A stretch of DNA of 64,000 nt from Polaribacter vadi (GCF_018861005.1 NZ_JAHKQL010000015.1:124001-188000); one strand, 5' to 3'. Counted from the first letter of the stretch, positions 1-9,746 are shown. Translations and numbers: made by a program. Notes: a model not told the origin generated them from the sequence alone.

Positions 1-1
1 T

Positions 2-373
2 TTTAGATTCGATGCACAAATATTTTATGCAAATTCAAGTTACTTTAGAGATAATTTAGACATAAGAGCTGCTAAAAAAGGAGATGCATTAAAATTGATT
101 GTACTAGATGCAGAAAGCATTAATAGAGTAGATAGTACTGGAGTAGAAATGCTAAAAGAACGCATTAAATTTTATCAGAAAAAAGGAGTTAAATTTTATT
201 TTGCAGGTGTAAAAGGTCCTGTAAGAGACGATTTATTTAGAAGTGGAATTTTACAAATTATAGATATCAATCATTTTTTTATGAGGTCTAACCAAGCTGT
301 AAAATTTTATAAAACTGGAGATAGGAAACATCAAGAAAAATATGCAAAATATATTCATCAAGCATATAAGTAA
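2..373 (+). CDS. SulP-family anion permease, C-terminal STAS domain (5' end outside window)
   Basis: The reading frame is open from the window edge, so this is the tail of a gene that starts further left. The visible 123 residues form a STAS-like domain: a beta strand ending in VLDAESINRVDSTGVE, where the DST(G) loop is typical of anti-sigma-factor-antagonist folds, followed by a helix and the strand KFYFAGVKG. STAS domains close the C-terminus of SulP sulfate/bicarbonate permeases, where they face the cytoplasm. The membrane part lies outside the window, so a stand-alone STAS protein cannot be fully excluded. A sulfate/thiosulfate permease would suit the sulfur-handling genes that follow (persulfide dioxygenase-like, rhodanese). 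The internal TTG at 95 is not a plausible start because upstream codons already fit the domain. Confidence 0.75.
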   Translation, partial: FRFDAQIFYANSSYFRDNLDIRAAKKGDALKLIVLDAESINRVDSTGVEMLKERIKFYQKKGVKFYFAGVKGPVRDDLFRSGILQIIDINHFFMRSNQAVKFYKTGDRKHQEKYAKYIHQAYK

Positions 374-409
374 CTGATAAATATCATTTAAAAAATAGAA
401 ACTCAAAAG

Positions 410-417
410 TAATTTTG
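410..417 (+). promoter_or_regulatory. candidate -7 box (TAATTTTG) for the MBL/rhodanese gene
   Basis: TAATTTTG matches the Bacteroidetes -7 consensus TAnnTTTG. No good -33 TTG lies about 19 bases upstream, so this is a weak call. Transcription would start near 424. That would make the ATG at 425 leaderless and favours the ATG at 446 as the start of the next gene. Confidence 0.4.
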
Positions 418-445
418 AGGATTAATGAAAGTTGAATTTAAGATT

Positions 446-1855
446 ATGATAATAGAACAAATTTATACAGGTTGTTTAGCACAAGGCGCTTATTATGTAG
501 AAAGTAATGGAGAAGTTGCTATAATAGACCCTTTAAGAGAAGTCCAAAGTTATATTAAAAGAGCAGATAATAATAACGCAAAAATTAAATATATTTTTGA
601 AACACATTTCCATGCAGATTTTGTGAGTGGTCATGTAACTCTAGCAGAAAAAACAGGAGCTAAAATTGTTTATGGTCCAACTGCTAAAACAAGTTTCGAT
701 GCTTTAATAGCAGAAGATAATCAAGTATTTAAATTAGGAGATATTACAATTACAGTTTTGCACACTCCTGGGCATACAATGGAAAGTACTTGCTATTTAC
801 TAAAAGATAAAAATGGAAAAGATTATGCGCTTTTTAGTGGTGATACTTTGTTTTTAGGTGATGTTGGTAGACCAGATTTAGCACAAAAAGGAGATATTAC
901 AGAAAAGGACTTAGCAGGTTTTTTATACGATAGTCTAAGAACTAAAGTAATGACGTTAGCTGATGATGTTATTGTTTATCCTGCACATGGTGCAGGTTCT
1001 GCTTGTGGTAAAAACTTAAGTAAAGAAACTGTAGGTACAATTGGCAATCAAAAAGAAACCAATTATGCATTAAGAGCAAAGATGACCAAAGAGGAATTTA
1101 TAAAAGAAGTTACAGATGGTTTATTGCCTCCACCAGCTTATTTTCCTTTAAATGTAAAATTGAATAAAGAAGGTTATAAAGATATAGAAGATGTTATAAA
1201 AACATCAGCAAAACCTTTATCAGTAAAAGATTTTGAATTAGTAGCTAATACAACAGATGCTATTATTTTAGATGTGCGCCATCAATCAGAATTTATAAAA
1301 GGATTTATTCCTCAATCTATTTTTATTGGTGTAGATGGTGGTTTTGCACCTTGGGTTGGTGCATTAATAAAAGATATTAATCAACCAATTTTATTAGTAT
1401 CTCCACAAGGTAGAGAAGAAGAAGTAATAACTCGTTTGTCTAGAGTAGGGTTTGATAATGTTTTAGGGTATTTAGAAGGTAGTTTTACTTCTTGGCAAGA
1501 TGCTGCTAATGAAATTGATACTTTATCATCTGTTTCTGCGGATGTTTTAGAAGATAAAATAAATAATAATGCCACTGTTTTTGATGTTAGAAAACCAGGT
1601 GAATATGACAGTGAGCATATAGAAAATGTACCAAGTACACCATTAGATTTTTTAAATAATCATATAACCGAGTTTCCAAAAAAAGGAGATTTCTATGTGC
1701 ATTGTGCAGGTGGTTATCGTTCTGTAATTGCAGCATCCATATTAAAAGCACGTGGTTTTCATAATGTAATTGATGTTACAGGTGGTTATGCAGCAATTAG
1801 AAATACAAATATTAAAAGAACAGATAAAGCTGTTTGCCCAACAACTTTAAAATAA
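446..1855 (+). CDS. metallo-beta-lactamase fold / double rhodanese fusion (persulfide dioxygenase-like)
   Basis: This is a 469-residue cytoplasmic protein. The N-terminal half is a metallo-beta-lactamase fold with the metal motif THFHADFVSGH, then HTPGHT and SGDTLFLGDVGRPD, as in ETHE1-type persulfide dioxygenases. These oxidise glutathione persulfide to sulfite. Two rhodanese domains follow. The first (about 270-355) has LVSPQGREEE where the catalytic cysteine loop should be, so it is probably inactive. The second (about 370-460) has the active-site loop HCAGGYRS. The frame also has an ATG at 425, but the internal start at 446 (MIIEQIYTG) fits the family N-terminus and the candidate promoter better. 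The next gene follows within 5 bases, suggesting one sulfur-metabolism operon. The family assignment is firm; the exact substrate is inferred. Confidence 0.9.
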   Translation: MIIEQIYTGCLAQGAYYVESNGEVAIIDPLREVQSYIKRADNNNAKIKYIFETHFHADFVSGHVTLAEKTGAKIVYGPTAKTSFDALIAEDNQVFKLGDITITVLHTPGHTMESTCYLLKDKNGKDYALFSGDTLFLGDVGRPDLAQKGDITEKDLAGFLYDSLRTKVMTLADDVIVYPAHGAGSACGKNLSKETVGTIGNQKETNYALRAKMTKEEFIKEVTDGLLPPPAYFPLNVKLNKEGYKDIEDVIKTSAKPLSVKDFELVANTTDAIILDVRHQSEFIKGFIPQSIFIGVDGGFAPWVGALIKDINQPILLVSPQGREEEVITRLSRVGFDNVLGYLEGSFTSWQDAANEIDTLSSVSADVLEDKINNNATVFDVRKPGEYDSEHIENVPSTPLDFLNNHITEFPKKGDFYVHCAGGYRSVIAASILKARGFHNVIDVTGGYAAIRNTNIKRTDKAVCPTTLK

Positions 1856-1859
1856 TAAA

Positions 1860-2225
1860 ATGAGGCCTATTTTTTGTTTAATAATAGTAAGTCTGTTTTT
1901 TGTAAATTGTAATGCACAAGTAGCAATAAAAACAATAACTACTAAAGAATTAAAAACTTTATTAGAGCAAGACAACATCCTATTAATGGATGTTAGAAGT
2001 CCGAAAGAAATTAAAGAAGGTTTTATACAAACTGCAAAATTTGCCAATTATTTTGATGACAATTTTTATGAAATAGCAACAAAACATTTAGATAAAACCC
2101 AACCAGTTTATTTGTATTGCAGATCTGGAAACAGAAGTGGAAAGTCAGCAAAAATTTTACAAGAAAAAGGTTATGAAGTTTACAATGTTTTAGGCGGATA
2201 TAATCAATGGAAAAAAGAAAATTAG
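1860..2225 (+). CDS. exported single-domain rhodanese
   Basis: This 121-residue protein has a hydrophobic signal sequence over residues 1-20 ending FFVNCNAQ. It could be a Sec signal or, less likely, a lipobox around the Cys. The rest is one rhodanese domain with MDVRSPKE near the N-terminus and the active loop YCRSGNRSG. The catalytic Cys is thus present, followed by the usual GG-W ending (LGGYNQW). It would move sulfane sulfur in the periplasm. It starts 5 bases after the MBL/rhodanese stop and overlaps the longest possible frame of the next gene, so cotranscription is very likely. Confidence 0.88.
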   Translation: MRPIFCLIIVSLFFVNCNAQVAIKTITTKELKTLLEQDNILLMDVRSPKEIKEGFIQTAKFANYFDDNFYEIATKHLDKTQPVYLYCRSGNRSGKSAKILQEKGYEVYNVLGGYNQWKKEN

Positions 2226-2230
2226 AAATT

Positions 2231-2497
2231 ATGAAAGCAGAAATTAAAATAGAAAACTTAAAATGTGGTGGTTGTGCAGCAACTATTAAAAAAGGAATTT
2301 TAAGTATAACAGGTGTAAATGAAATAAATATTGATGTAGAAAAATCACTTGTTTTAGTAACATCAGAAAAAGAAAACTTAGAAGAAATAAAATTAAAATT
2401 ATCTAAACTAGGTTATCCAGAAGTTGGTGATAAAAATACAGTTTTACACAAAGCCATATCTTATGTAAGTTGTGCAGTAGGTAGAATAGATTCTTAG
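2231..2497 (+). CDS. heavy-metal-associated (HMA) domain protein
   Basis: This is an 88-residue protein with one ferredoxin-like HMA domain. The motif ENLKCGGCAATI carries the CxxC metal-binding pair, followed by the usual VNEINIDVE and LKLSKLGYPE segments. Such proteins bind Cu(I) or related metals as chaperones. A longer frame begins at 2207, inside the rhodanese gene, but the ATG at 2231 directly precedes the domain and is preferred. A second Cys lies near the C-terminus (VSCAVGR). It is the last gene before a strong terminator, which makes this a small metal/sulfur operon. Which metal it carries cannot be read from the sequence. Confidence 0.85.
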   Translation: MKAEIKIENLKCGGCAATIKKGILSITGVNEINIDVEKSLVLVTSEKENLEEIKLKLSKLGYPEVGDKNTVLHKAISYVSCAVGRIDS

Positions 2498-2511
2498 AAA
2501 AAATCAAAAAT

Positions 2512-2560
2512 AAAAAAGAGGGTAAAAACGTTATAAACAAAAGTTTTTATCCTCTTTTTT
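2512..2560 (+). terminator. strong intrinsic terminator after the HMA gene
   Basis: An 18-bp inverted repeat has one arm at 2512-2529 and the other at 2543-2560, with a single G.T pair and a 13-base loop. The A-rich 5' arm and T-rich 3' arm make it usable in both directions. It closes the sulfur/metal operon 14 bases after the HMA stop. Confidence 0.85.
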
Positions 2561-2575
2561 TATTAATTTAGTTTT

Positions 2576-5500
2576 ATGAAAAAAATAGTATTAGTAGCCC
2601 TTTTTATTGTAAGTTTTGTAAACGCCCAAGAAAAAATACCATTTATAGATTACGATGAAATTAGACTTGAAATAGAAGAAAGTAATAAAGAAAACAATCA
2701 TCAAAAAACTATAGATCTTATTAACAAAATTAATAAGAACGACTCTGTTTATTATCCACTTTTAACCTCTAAATCTTATTATTTATTACAACTGAATAAG
2801 TTTGATGAAGTAATTAAAGTTGCAGATCAAGGAATAAAAGCAGACCATAAAACTTCTAAACTGTTTTTTTACACCAATAAAGGTGTGGCACTTACCAATT
2901 TAAAAAAGTATGATGAAGCTTTAGAAACCTATAATAAAGGTATTAAAATTTACCCTAAAAACTATTTATTATGGTTTAATAAAGGGGTTGTTTTAGAAAC
3001 TCAAGGTAAAATTAACGAAGCTTTAGAAGCTTATAAAGAAACTATAATCTTAAACCCATTATTTAAGAAACCACATTTACAAATTGGTAATATTTTTTAC
3101 AAGCAAAATAGGTTAACACAAGCTTTAATGGCATTTAATCTTTATATTCTTTTAGAACCAGATGCAGAAGGCAATTTTTCTATTTTACAAAATTTAAACA
3201 ATACTGTTGTTGCAAAAAATGCAAATGTAAAAAATGAAGATTTACAACTTACAGATGCAGATGATGCTTTTGAAGATATAGATTTAATCTTAAATAGTAA
3301 AGTAGCTATTAATGCTGATTATGAAACAGGTAACCCGATAAACATTGCGTTAACAAAACAGAATCATGCAATGATTCAACAATTAAAAGATTTTGAAGGT
3401 AATGGAGGTTTTTGGGAGAAAAAATATGTGCCATTTTATAATTGGATTTTAAATGATAATCATTTTAACGATTTTACTTACACAATTTCTTTTTCCATAG
3501 AAAATGAAGAATTTAAAGAAATTGTTGACAAAAAATCTCAAGACATCATCGACTTTTTTAAACTTTTCAAAAATAAATGGATAGAAATTATAGCTAAAAA
3601 TACCCTAACTATAAATGGCGAAAAACAAGAGGTTTTTTACGAATATGGAGATGGAGAGGTAAATGCTTTGGGTAAAAGATTAAATAATAAACCAGTTGGA
3701 GAGTGGACGTTTTATGATGGTTATGGACAATTATCTACCACTGGTTTTTATGATGATAAAGGTAATAAAACAAGTAAATGGCTGTGGTATAATAGTTCAG
3801 GGGAATTAAAAGAAACAGCTACCTACAAAAACGGAGTTTTAGAAGGCCAAAACACAATGTATTATGATAATGGAAAAGTACAAATAGATGCTTCTTTTAA
3901 AAATAATGATTTAACTGATAAATATGAGTTTTACAACAGCAGTGGTGCTTTAACACAGAAAAAATATTTTAAAGAAGGTTTGTTAGATGGTATTTATCAA
4001 TCTTATTTTAACGTAGGTCAAGATTTATTAGAATTTAAAATACCTTATGAAAAAGATTTAATAGAAGGCGAAGCTTTAGAGTATTATGCAGATGGTACTT
4101 TATATGCCAAATCAGATTATATTAATGGTGTTTTAAGTGGTAAAAGAACAGTTTATCATTACAATCAAAAGGTTTCTTCTGAGGCAGATTATGTAAATGG
4201 TGCTTTAAATGGTAGTTATAAAACCTATCATTCTAATGGACAAATTTTTGAAGATGGGCAAGGAGAAAAAGGTGCGTATTCTGGAACATGGAGAACTTAT
4301 TACGCAAATGGAACTCTGCAAAGTGAGTTCGATTATAAAAAAGGTAAACTAAATAATGTATATGTTTTTTATGATACTGATGGTAAATTATTCTACGACT
4401 ATTTATACAATAGAGGAGAGATTATTGCTTATACATATTACAAAAAAGACGGTTCAGTTTTAAGTAAAGGAATAAAAAAAGATGATCAATTTAATTTTGT
4501 AGGCTATTCACCAACTGGTAATGTAGTTTCTAGAGGTTTGTATGATATTGAAGGTGGAAAGCTTGGCGAATGGAAATTTTATTCGAATAATGGCGTTTTA
4601 AATGCTAAAGGTACTTATGATGAAGACGTAACTGTTGGCGATTATTTTACGTATTACAAAAACGGAAATTTAGAAAGTATTACGCCTTATAATTACGATG
4701 TTGTAAATGGTTATTATGCTGCATATTATAAAAACAAACAGTTAAATGTACAAGGTTGGTATAAGAAAGGAAATCAACATGGTGAGTGGAGATATTATTA
4801 CAAAGATGGTACAGTTCAGTCTATAAATTTTTATAACAGATCTCAATTACATGGGCAGCAAAAATATTATGATCCTAAAGGGAAACTGAATAGTATATTA
4901 TATTACGAATATGGTAAATTAATAGAGGAACAGTATTTTGATGAAGAAGGTAAAGCAACCCAAAAAATAATATTTGCATCAGAAAACAAAGAAAATGTTT
5001 TAACTAATTTCTATGCAAATGGTAAACCACAAACTACCATTACTTATGTAAATGAGGTAAAACACGGAATTTATGCAGGTTATTATTTTAACGGAAAGGT
5101 AAAAACAACTGGTAATTATGTAAATGGAGAGCAAAATGGACTTTGGACCTGGTTTTACGAAACTGGAGAAGTAGAAAGTAAAACCACTTATTTAAATGGA
5201 AAAATAAACGGAAAATCTCAAAATTTCTACAAAAATGGTCAGTTAGAATCTGATTATACTTACGAAAACGGAAATCAAGTAGGCACAACAATTCATTATT
5301 ACGAAGATGGTGTTATAGAAACTTCAACAGAATATGAGTTGAATGAATTAAATGGTAGAAAAGAATTTTACGATCCTACAGGTAAATTACAATTAATTAG
5401 GTTTTATAATTATGGCACATTAATTGGATACAGTTACAAAGATAAAACTGGTGTAGAATTGCCAATGATTCCATTAAAAAATGAAACTGGTAAAATCAGT

Positions 5501-5866
5501 GCATTTTATAGCAATGGTAAACCTTCAAAAATAATGGAATATAAAAATGGAGATTTAACAAATAGCTATAAATCATACTTTTTTAATGGTAAAATTGAAG
5601 ATGAACTTACCTATAAATATGATGATATGGAAGGCATCAGAAAAGAATATTTTATGAATGGTAAGTTAAAAGAAACCATTGTTTATAAAAATGGAGAGAG
5701 AAATGGTAAATACACACTTTATTACGAAAACGGATCAAAAAAAGAAGAAAGCAGTTACGTTAATAACATTCAACATGGTACTAGTTTGTATTATAATGAG
5801 TCAGGGAAATTAATAATGAAAAAGAAATACGTTAATGGTACAGTACAAAATGTCGAAAATTTATAA
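2576..5866 (+). CDS. exported TPR + MORN-repeat giant protein (YwqK/MORN_2 type)
   Basis: The 1096-residue protein has a Sec signal peptide (about 1-17, ending VNAQ). TPR-like helices follow at roughly 40-200, for example NKGVALTNLKKYDEALETYN. After a spacer of about 150 residues there are about 30 MORN_2-type units of 23-25 residues from residue about 355 to the end, with cores such as GEWRYYYKDGTVQS and GLWTWFYETGEVES. Databases often label such proteins toxin-antitoxin YwqK family antitoxin, but nothing here indicates a toxin-antitoxin role. No lipobox and no T9SS C-terminal domain is visible, so a periplasmic location is likeliest. The next gene starts 17 bases inside its end. Function is unknown; a scaffold or surface-binding role is only a guess. 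Confidence 0.85.
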   Translation: MKKIVLVALFIVSFVNAQEKIPFIDYDEIRLEIEESNKENNHQKTIDLINKINKNDSVYYPLLTSKSYYLLQLNKFDEVIKVADQGIKADHKTSKLFFYTNKGVALTNLKKYDEALETYNKGIKIYPKNYLLWFNKGVVLETQGKINEALEAYKETIILNPLFKKPHLQIGNIFYKQNRLTQALMAFNLYILLEPDAEGNFSILQNLNNTVVAKNANVKNEDLQLTDADDAFEDIDLILNSKVAINADYETGNPINIALTKQNHAMIQQLKDFEGNGGFWEKKYVPFYNWILNDNHFNDFTYTISFSIENEEFKEIVDKKSQDIIDFFKLFKNKWIEIIAKNTLTINGEKQEVFYEYGDGEVNALGKRLNNKPVGEWTFYDGYGQLSTTGFYDDKGNKTSKWLWYNSSGELKETATYKNGVLEGQNTMYYDNGKVQIDASFKNNDLTDKYEFYNSSGALTQKKYFKEGLLDGIYQSYFNVGQDLLEFKIPYEKDLIEGEALEYYADGTLYAKSDYINGVLSGKRTVYHYNQKVSSEADYVNGALNGSYKTYHSNGQIFEDGQGEKGAYSGTWRTYYANGTLQSEFDYKKGKLNNVYVFYDTDGKLFYDYLYNRGEIIAYTYYKKDGSVLSKGIKKDDQFNFVGYSPTGNVVSRGLYDIEGGKLGEWKFYSNNGVLNAKGTYDEDVTVGDYFTYYKNGNLESITPYNYDVVNGYYAAYYKNKQLNVQGWYKKGNQHGEWRYYYKDGTVQSINFYNRSQLHGQQKYYDPKGKLNSILYYEYGKLIEEQYFDEEGKATQKIIFASENKENVLTNFYANGKPQTTITYVNEVKHGIYAGYYFNGKVKTTGNYVNGEQNGLWTWFYETGEVESKTTYLNGKINGKSQNFYKNGQLESDYTYENGNQVGTTIHYYEDGVIETSTEYELNELNGRKEFYDPTGKLQLIRFYNYGTLIGYSYKDKTGVELPMIPLKNETGKISAFYSNGKPSKIMEYKNGDLTNSYKSYFFNGKIEDELTYKYDDMEGIRKEYFMNGKLKETIVYKNGERNGKYTLYYENGSKKEESSYVNNIQHGTSLYYNESGKLIMKKKYVNGTVQNVENL

Positions 5867-7775
5867 GTTACAATTCATTATTTTCTTATTTGCTGTAAGT
5901 ACAATTTCTGCTCAATTTTCAGAAGAATTTAATACATATAGTAAATTATATCCAGAAAATTCTAGAGTAAGGTTGTTACAAGAAACCGTAATTAAAATAA
6001 CTCAAGAAGATGATAAATTAATAATTCTTGAACAAAATAAAGAAGAAGATTTATACTTAAATGAATCTGCAACTTACAATTCTAAAAGCAGTGTAAGTTC
6101 GTCTTTCTTTTTTGAACTTAACGAAATTAATGCATCCTCTTATACTTTCGAAAACGGAAAATATGTTGAATCTAAAGTAGAAAAATTTACAGAAAAAGAT
6201 GAGTTAAACGATTCTTTTTACGACGATTCTAAGACTTTAAGTTTTATATATCCGAAGTTAAAGAAAGGTTCAAAATCAGTTTTAGAATATTCTCAGAATA
6301 TTAAAAATCCGCGTTTTTTAAGTCCTTTTTTCTTTGGTGATTATTTTCCAATCATCAAAAATAAAGTAACCATTATTGCAGATAAAGGCATTGAATTAAG
6401 TTTTAAGGAGTTTAATACTACAAACGCAAACATTAAATTCACTAAAGAAGAAAAACGTAAGAAAACCATTTATACTTGGGTACTCGAAAATCAGGATGAA
6501 TTTGAGTACGAATCTGGTACACCAAGTTACACTACTATTTTGCCACATATTGTGCCAATAATTAATTCTTATAAAGTAAAAAAAGAGACTAAAAAATTAT
6601 TGGGCGAAGTTTCTGATTTATACAATTGGTATTACTCTTTGGTAGAAAATGTAAATAAAGAAGCCCCAGATCCTGCTTTAGTAAATATTGTAAATACAAT
6701 AACTAAGGATAAAAATACGGACTTAGAAAAAGTAAAAGCCATTTATTATTGGGCGCAAAAAAACATAAAATACATTGCTTTTGAGTATGCTTTAGGAGGC
6801 TTTATTCCAAGAGAATCTAATGAGGTTTTTAGAAAAAAATATGGCGATTGTAAAGACAATTCTAGCATCCTTTTTAAAATGTTAGAAATTGCAGGTGTAA
6901 AAGGAAATTTAACTTGGATTGGTACAAGAAGTATACCATACACTTACCAAGAAGTGCCAACTCCTGTTGTAGATAATCATATGATTTTATCTTACGAAGA
7001 AAATGGAAAAACGTATTATTTAGATGCTACAGGTAGGTATATAAAATTTGGTTTACCATCATCATTTATACAAGGTAAAGAAGCTTTGGTTTCATTTGGT
7101 AACGAGTTTAAAGTTAAAACAGTGCCTGTGGTTGATGCTAAAGAAAATGCAATTATAGACAGCACAACTATCAATATAAAAGAAGATGTTTTAGTTGGTA
7201 ATTCAATTACGCATATTACTGGTTATCCTAAAATAAATTATTTTAATTCTTTAGAGAACATTAACTCAGAATCTAAATTAAAAGGTTTTTATAATGCCAG
7301 ATTTATCAAGGGGAATAACAAGTTTTTAATCAATAAATTAGAAGAAATCAATAAGTATGATTATGATGAGGATTTTATCATCAATTACGATTTTGAGATT
7401 AAAAATTACTTTAAAAAATTAGGAGACGAAATTTACATCAACCTAAATTTAAACAAAGATATTTCTGCTTTAAAAGCCGATAAAAAAAGAGAGTATGCTA
7501 TAGAATACGATTTTAAAAGGTACCAAAGTTATGTTACCAAATTCAATATTCCAGAGGGTTATGCTGTAGATTATATGCCAGAAAATGTAAGTTTTTCTAA
7601 TGATTTAATTACTTGTAAAATATCTTATGAGTTAAAAGAAAACGCGGTTTTTTACAAACAAGATATCGAATTAAATTTTTTAGTTTTAACCAAAGAACAA
7701 CAAACGGAATTAAATAAACTGATTAAAAAAATAGAAAAACAATATAAAGAAATTATAGTTTTAAAGAAACAATAA
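5850..7775 (+). CDS. DUF3857 / transglutaminase-like exported protein
   Basis: The protein has 641 residues when started at the ATG at 5850 (MSKIYKLQ). A longer frame starts at 5835, but the signal peptide (ending TISAQ) fits the later start. An N-terminal DUF3857-type beta domain is followed by a transglutaminase-like core. The core has the active Cys in RKKYGDCKDNS, then the His in VDNHMIL and the Asp in YYLDATG, so a Cys-His-Asp triad appears complete. Members of this family are common in Bacteroidetes and mostly uncharacterised; peptidase or cross-linking activity is inferred from the fold. It overlaps the MORN gene by 17 bases and is followed 7 bases later by a paralogue, so the three are surely cotranscribed. 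Confidence 0.85.
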   Translation: MSKIYKLQFIIFLFAVSTISAQFSEEFNTYSKLYPENSRVRLLQETVIKITQEDDKLIILEQNKEEDLYLNESATYNSKSSVSSSFFFELNEINASSYTFENGKYVESKVEKFTEKDELNDSFYDDSKTLSFIYPKLKKGSKSVLEYSQNIKNPRFLSPFFFGDYFPIIKNKVTIIADKGIELSFKEFNTTNANIKFTKEEKRKKTIYTWVLENQDEFEYESGTPSYTTILPHIVPIINSYKVKKETKKLLGEVSDLYNWYYSLVENVNKEAPDPALVNIVNTITKDKNTDLEKVKAIYYWAQKNIKYIAFEYALGGFIPRESNEVFRKKYGDCKDNSSILFKMLEIAGVKGNLTWIGTRSIPYTYQEVPTPVVDNHMILSYEENGKTYYLDATGRYIKFGLPSSFIQGKEALVSFGNEFKVKTVPVVDAKENAIIDSTTINIKEDVLVGNSITHITGYPKINYFNSLENINSESKLKGFYNARFIKGNNKFLINKLEEINKYDYDEDFIINYDFEIKNYFKKLGDEIYINLNLNKDISALKADKKREYAIEYDFKRYQSYVTKFNIPEGYAVDYMPENVSFSNDLITCKISYELKENAVFYKQDIELNFLVLTKEQQTELNKLIKKIEKQYKEIIVLKKQ

Positions 7776-7781
7776 AGCACT

Positions 7782-9746
7782 ATGAAAAAATACATATTTA
7801 CCTTACTTTTAGTCGTTACAACCTTAGTTAATTTTGCGCAAACCATTCCTTTTTATAAAAGTTATGATTGGGAAGAAAATCCTGCACATAATGTAGATAA
7901 AAGTAGTAATGAGAATTTAATTGCAATTAAAGAAAAAATAGTAACTGAGTTTCATTTCGAAGAGAAAGCTTTAGTAGAATATTTTTTAGAGCATAAAATA
8001 TTATGGTTAAATTCTGATGATGCTATTGAGGAGTTCAATAAAATTTATTTACCATTTTCTTCGGATTCTGAATTGCAAATAAACAAAGCCAGAGTTATAG
8101 ATACAGAAGGTAAAATTATAAACTTAGATGAATCTAAAATACTTACTGCACAAGATGAAGAAACAGGTAGACAATACAAGTATTTTGCTTTTGAAGGAAT
8201 TACAAAAGGTAGTTTTATAGAGTATTTATATGTGGTAAAAAAAGACCCAGCTTATATGGGTAAAAAGCTAAATATTCAAGATGATTATCCTAAAAACAAA
8301 ATTGAGTTCGATTTACTTTCGCCATCTAATTTAACTTTTGCATTTAAGAGTTTTAATGGTTTGCCAGAAGTAAAACAAGACACGTTAACAAAGGATAGAT
8401 TTCATTATAAATTATACCTAAAAGATCTAAAAAAAATAGATAATGAATACCTTTCTGCTTACAAAGCAGCCAAAGGTTATGTAGTTTATAAGATTGATAA
8501 AAATATTGCGAATAATACATCAGATATAGTTTCATATAGCAAAGTTTCGCAGAATTTATACTCTTTTTATTATCCAAAATATGAGAATAAAACAACTGAT
8601 TTAATCAGTAAATTTATCGAAGAATTAGAAATTCCAGAAAATGCTGATGAAGAAACCATTATTAGAAGATTAGAATCTTATATAAAAAGCAACGTTTATT
8701 CTAATGATGCTTATAGTGCAGAATTACAAGATTTAGATATGGTTTTAACCAAAAAAGTGGCTAATGAAACAGGTACGTTAAAATTATATATTTCTTTATT
8801 AAGAACCTTTAATATTAACCATGAACTGGTTTTAACAAGTAGCAGAGATCAAATTAAGTTTGATAAAACTTTTGAAGCGAATAATTTTTTAACTGATTTT
8901 TTAATCTATTTTCCTAAGTATAAAAAATATTTAGAACCATCAGCTCAAGAAAAAAGATATGGTTTTCCAACTCCTTTTTTAATGGATAATTATGGATTGT
9001 TTATTAAAGAAGTTAAAATTGGCGATTATAAATCTGCAGTTGGTAAAGTAAAATATATAGAGCCAGTACAAGCAAGTGAAACAGAAGATACAATGGTTGT
9101 AGATATTGCTTTTAATCCAGATGATTTAACAGAAAATATCATTCATTTTGATAGATCTTTAGGGGGTTATTATGCAGGTAATATTCAACCTTTTATGCAT
9201 TTTATTATTGGTGATGATAGAGATGAATTGGTAGATAATATTATAGAAAGTATTACATCAGAATTAACGATAGAAAAACGAGAAATTGTAAACGGAGAAT
9301 CAGAATTATTTGGTGTTAAGCCTTTGCAATTTATTGTTGATTTTACATCAGAAGCATTTGTAGAAAAAGCGGGTAGAAAGTACTTATTTAAGTTGGGTGA
9401 TATAATTGGCCCACAAATGCAAATGTATCAAGAGAAAGAGCGAGTATTGCCTTTAGAGCAAGAGTTTCATAGAAGCTATTATAGAACGATAAACATTAAA
9501 ATTCCTGAAGGATATAAAATTACTAATTTAGAGGATATTAATATTGATAATTCATACTCAGAAGATGGTAAAGAACTATTTTCTTTTAAATCTTTTTACG
9601 AATTAAATGGTGATGTTTTAAAAATTACTGCGGATGAACATTATAGAGAAAATATTATAAAAGTAGCTTTATATGAAGAATACAGAACTGTAATAAATTC
9701 TGCTGCAGATTTTAATAAAATAGTATTATTATTAGAGCCTAAATAA
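7782..9746 (+). CDS. DUF3857-type exported protein, transglutaminase paralogue without the catalytic Cys
   Basis: This is a 654-residue protein with a signal peptide (ending VNFAQ). Its layout matches the preceding gene: a beta-rich N-terminal half (DUF3857-like), a helical transglutaminase-like segment and a C-terminal beta domain. At the position of the usual GDC-D active site it reads KKVANETGTLKLY, so the catalytic Cys is missing. It is probably a binding or structural partner of the active paralogue rather than an enzyme. It lies 7 bases downstream of that gene. The domain identity is supported mainly by similarity of organisation to its neighbour. Confidence 0.75.
   Translation: MKKYIFTLLLVVTTLVNFAQTIPFYKSYDWEENPAHNVDKSSNENLIAIKEKIVTEFHFEEKALVEYFLEHKILWLNSDDAIEEFNKIYLPFSSDSELQINKARVIDTEGKIINLDESKILTAQDEETGRQYKYFAFEGITKGSFIEYLYVVKKDPAYMGKKLNIQDDYPKNKIEFDLLSPSNLTFAFKSFNGLPEVKQDTLTKDRFHYKLYLKDLKKIDNEYLSAYKAAKGYVVYKIDKNIANNTSDIVSYSKVSQNLYSFYYPKYENKTTDLISKFIEELEIPENADEETIIRRLESYIKSNVYSNDAYSAELQDLDMVLTKKVANETGTLKLYISLLRTFNINHELVLTSSRDQIKFDKTFEANNFLTDFLIYFPKYKKYLEPSAQEKRYGFPTPFLMDNYGLFIKEVKIGDYKSAVGKVKYIEPVQASETEDTMVVDIAFNPDDLTENIIHFDRSLGGYYAGNIQPFMHFIIGDDRDELVDNIIESITSELTIEKREIVNGESELFGVKPLQFIVDFTSEAFVEKAGRKYLFKLGDIIGPQMQMYQEKERVLPLEQEFHRSYYRTINIKIPEGYKITNLEDINIDNSYSEDGKELFSFKSFYELNGDVLKITADEHYRENIIKVALYEEYRTVINSAADFNKIVLLLEPK

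Noticed and set aside
425..445. Upstream ATG start for the MBL/rhodanese gene
   Set aside because: It adds seven residues not typical of the family and would fall at the predicted transcription start.
3630..5860. Possible CRISPR or tandem DNA repeat
   Set aside because: The periodicity is at the protein level (MORN units); DNA copies are too different for a CRISPR array.
2576..5866. Toxin-antitoxin antitoxin (YwqK label)
   Set aside because: The label stems from a database name for MORN_2 repeats; there is no toxin partner and the protein is exported and very large.
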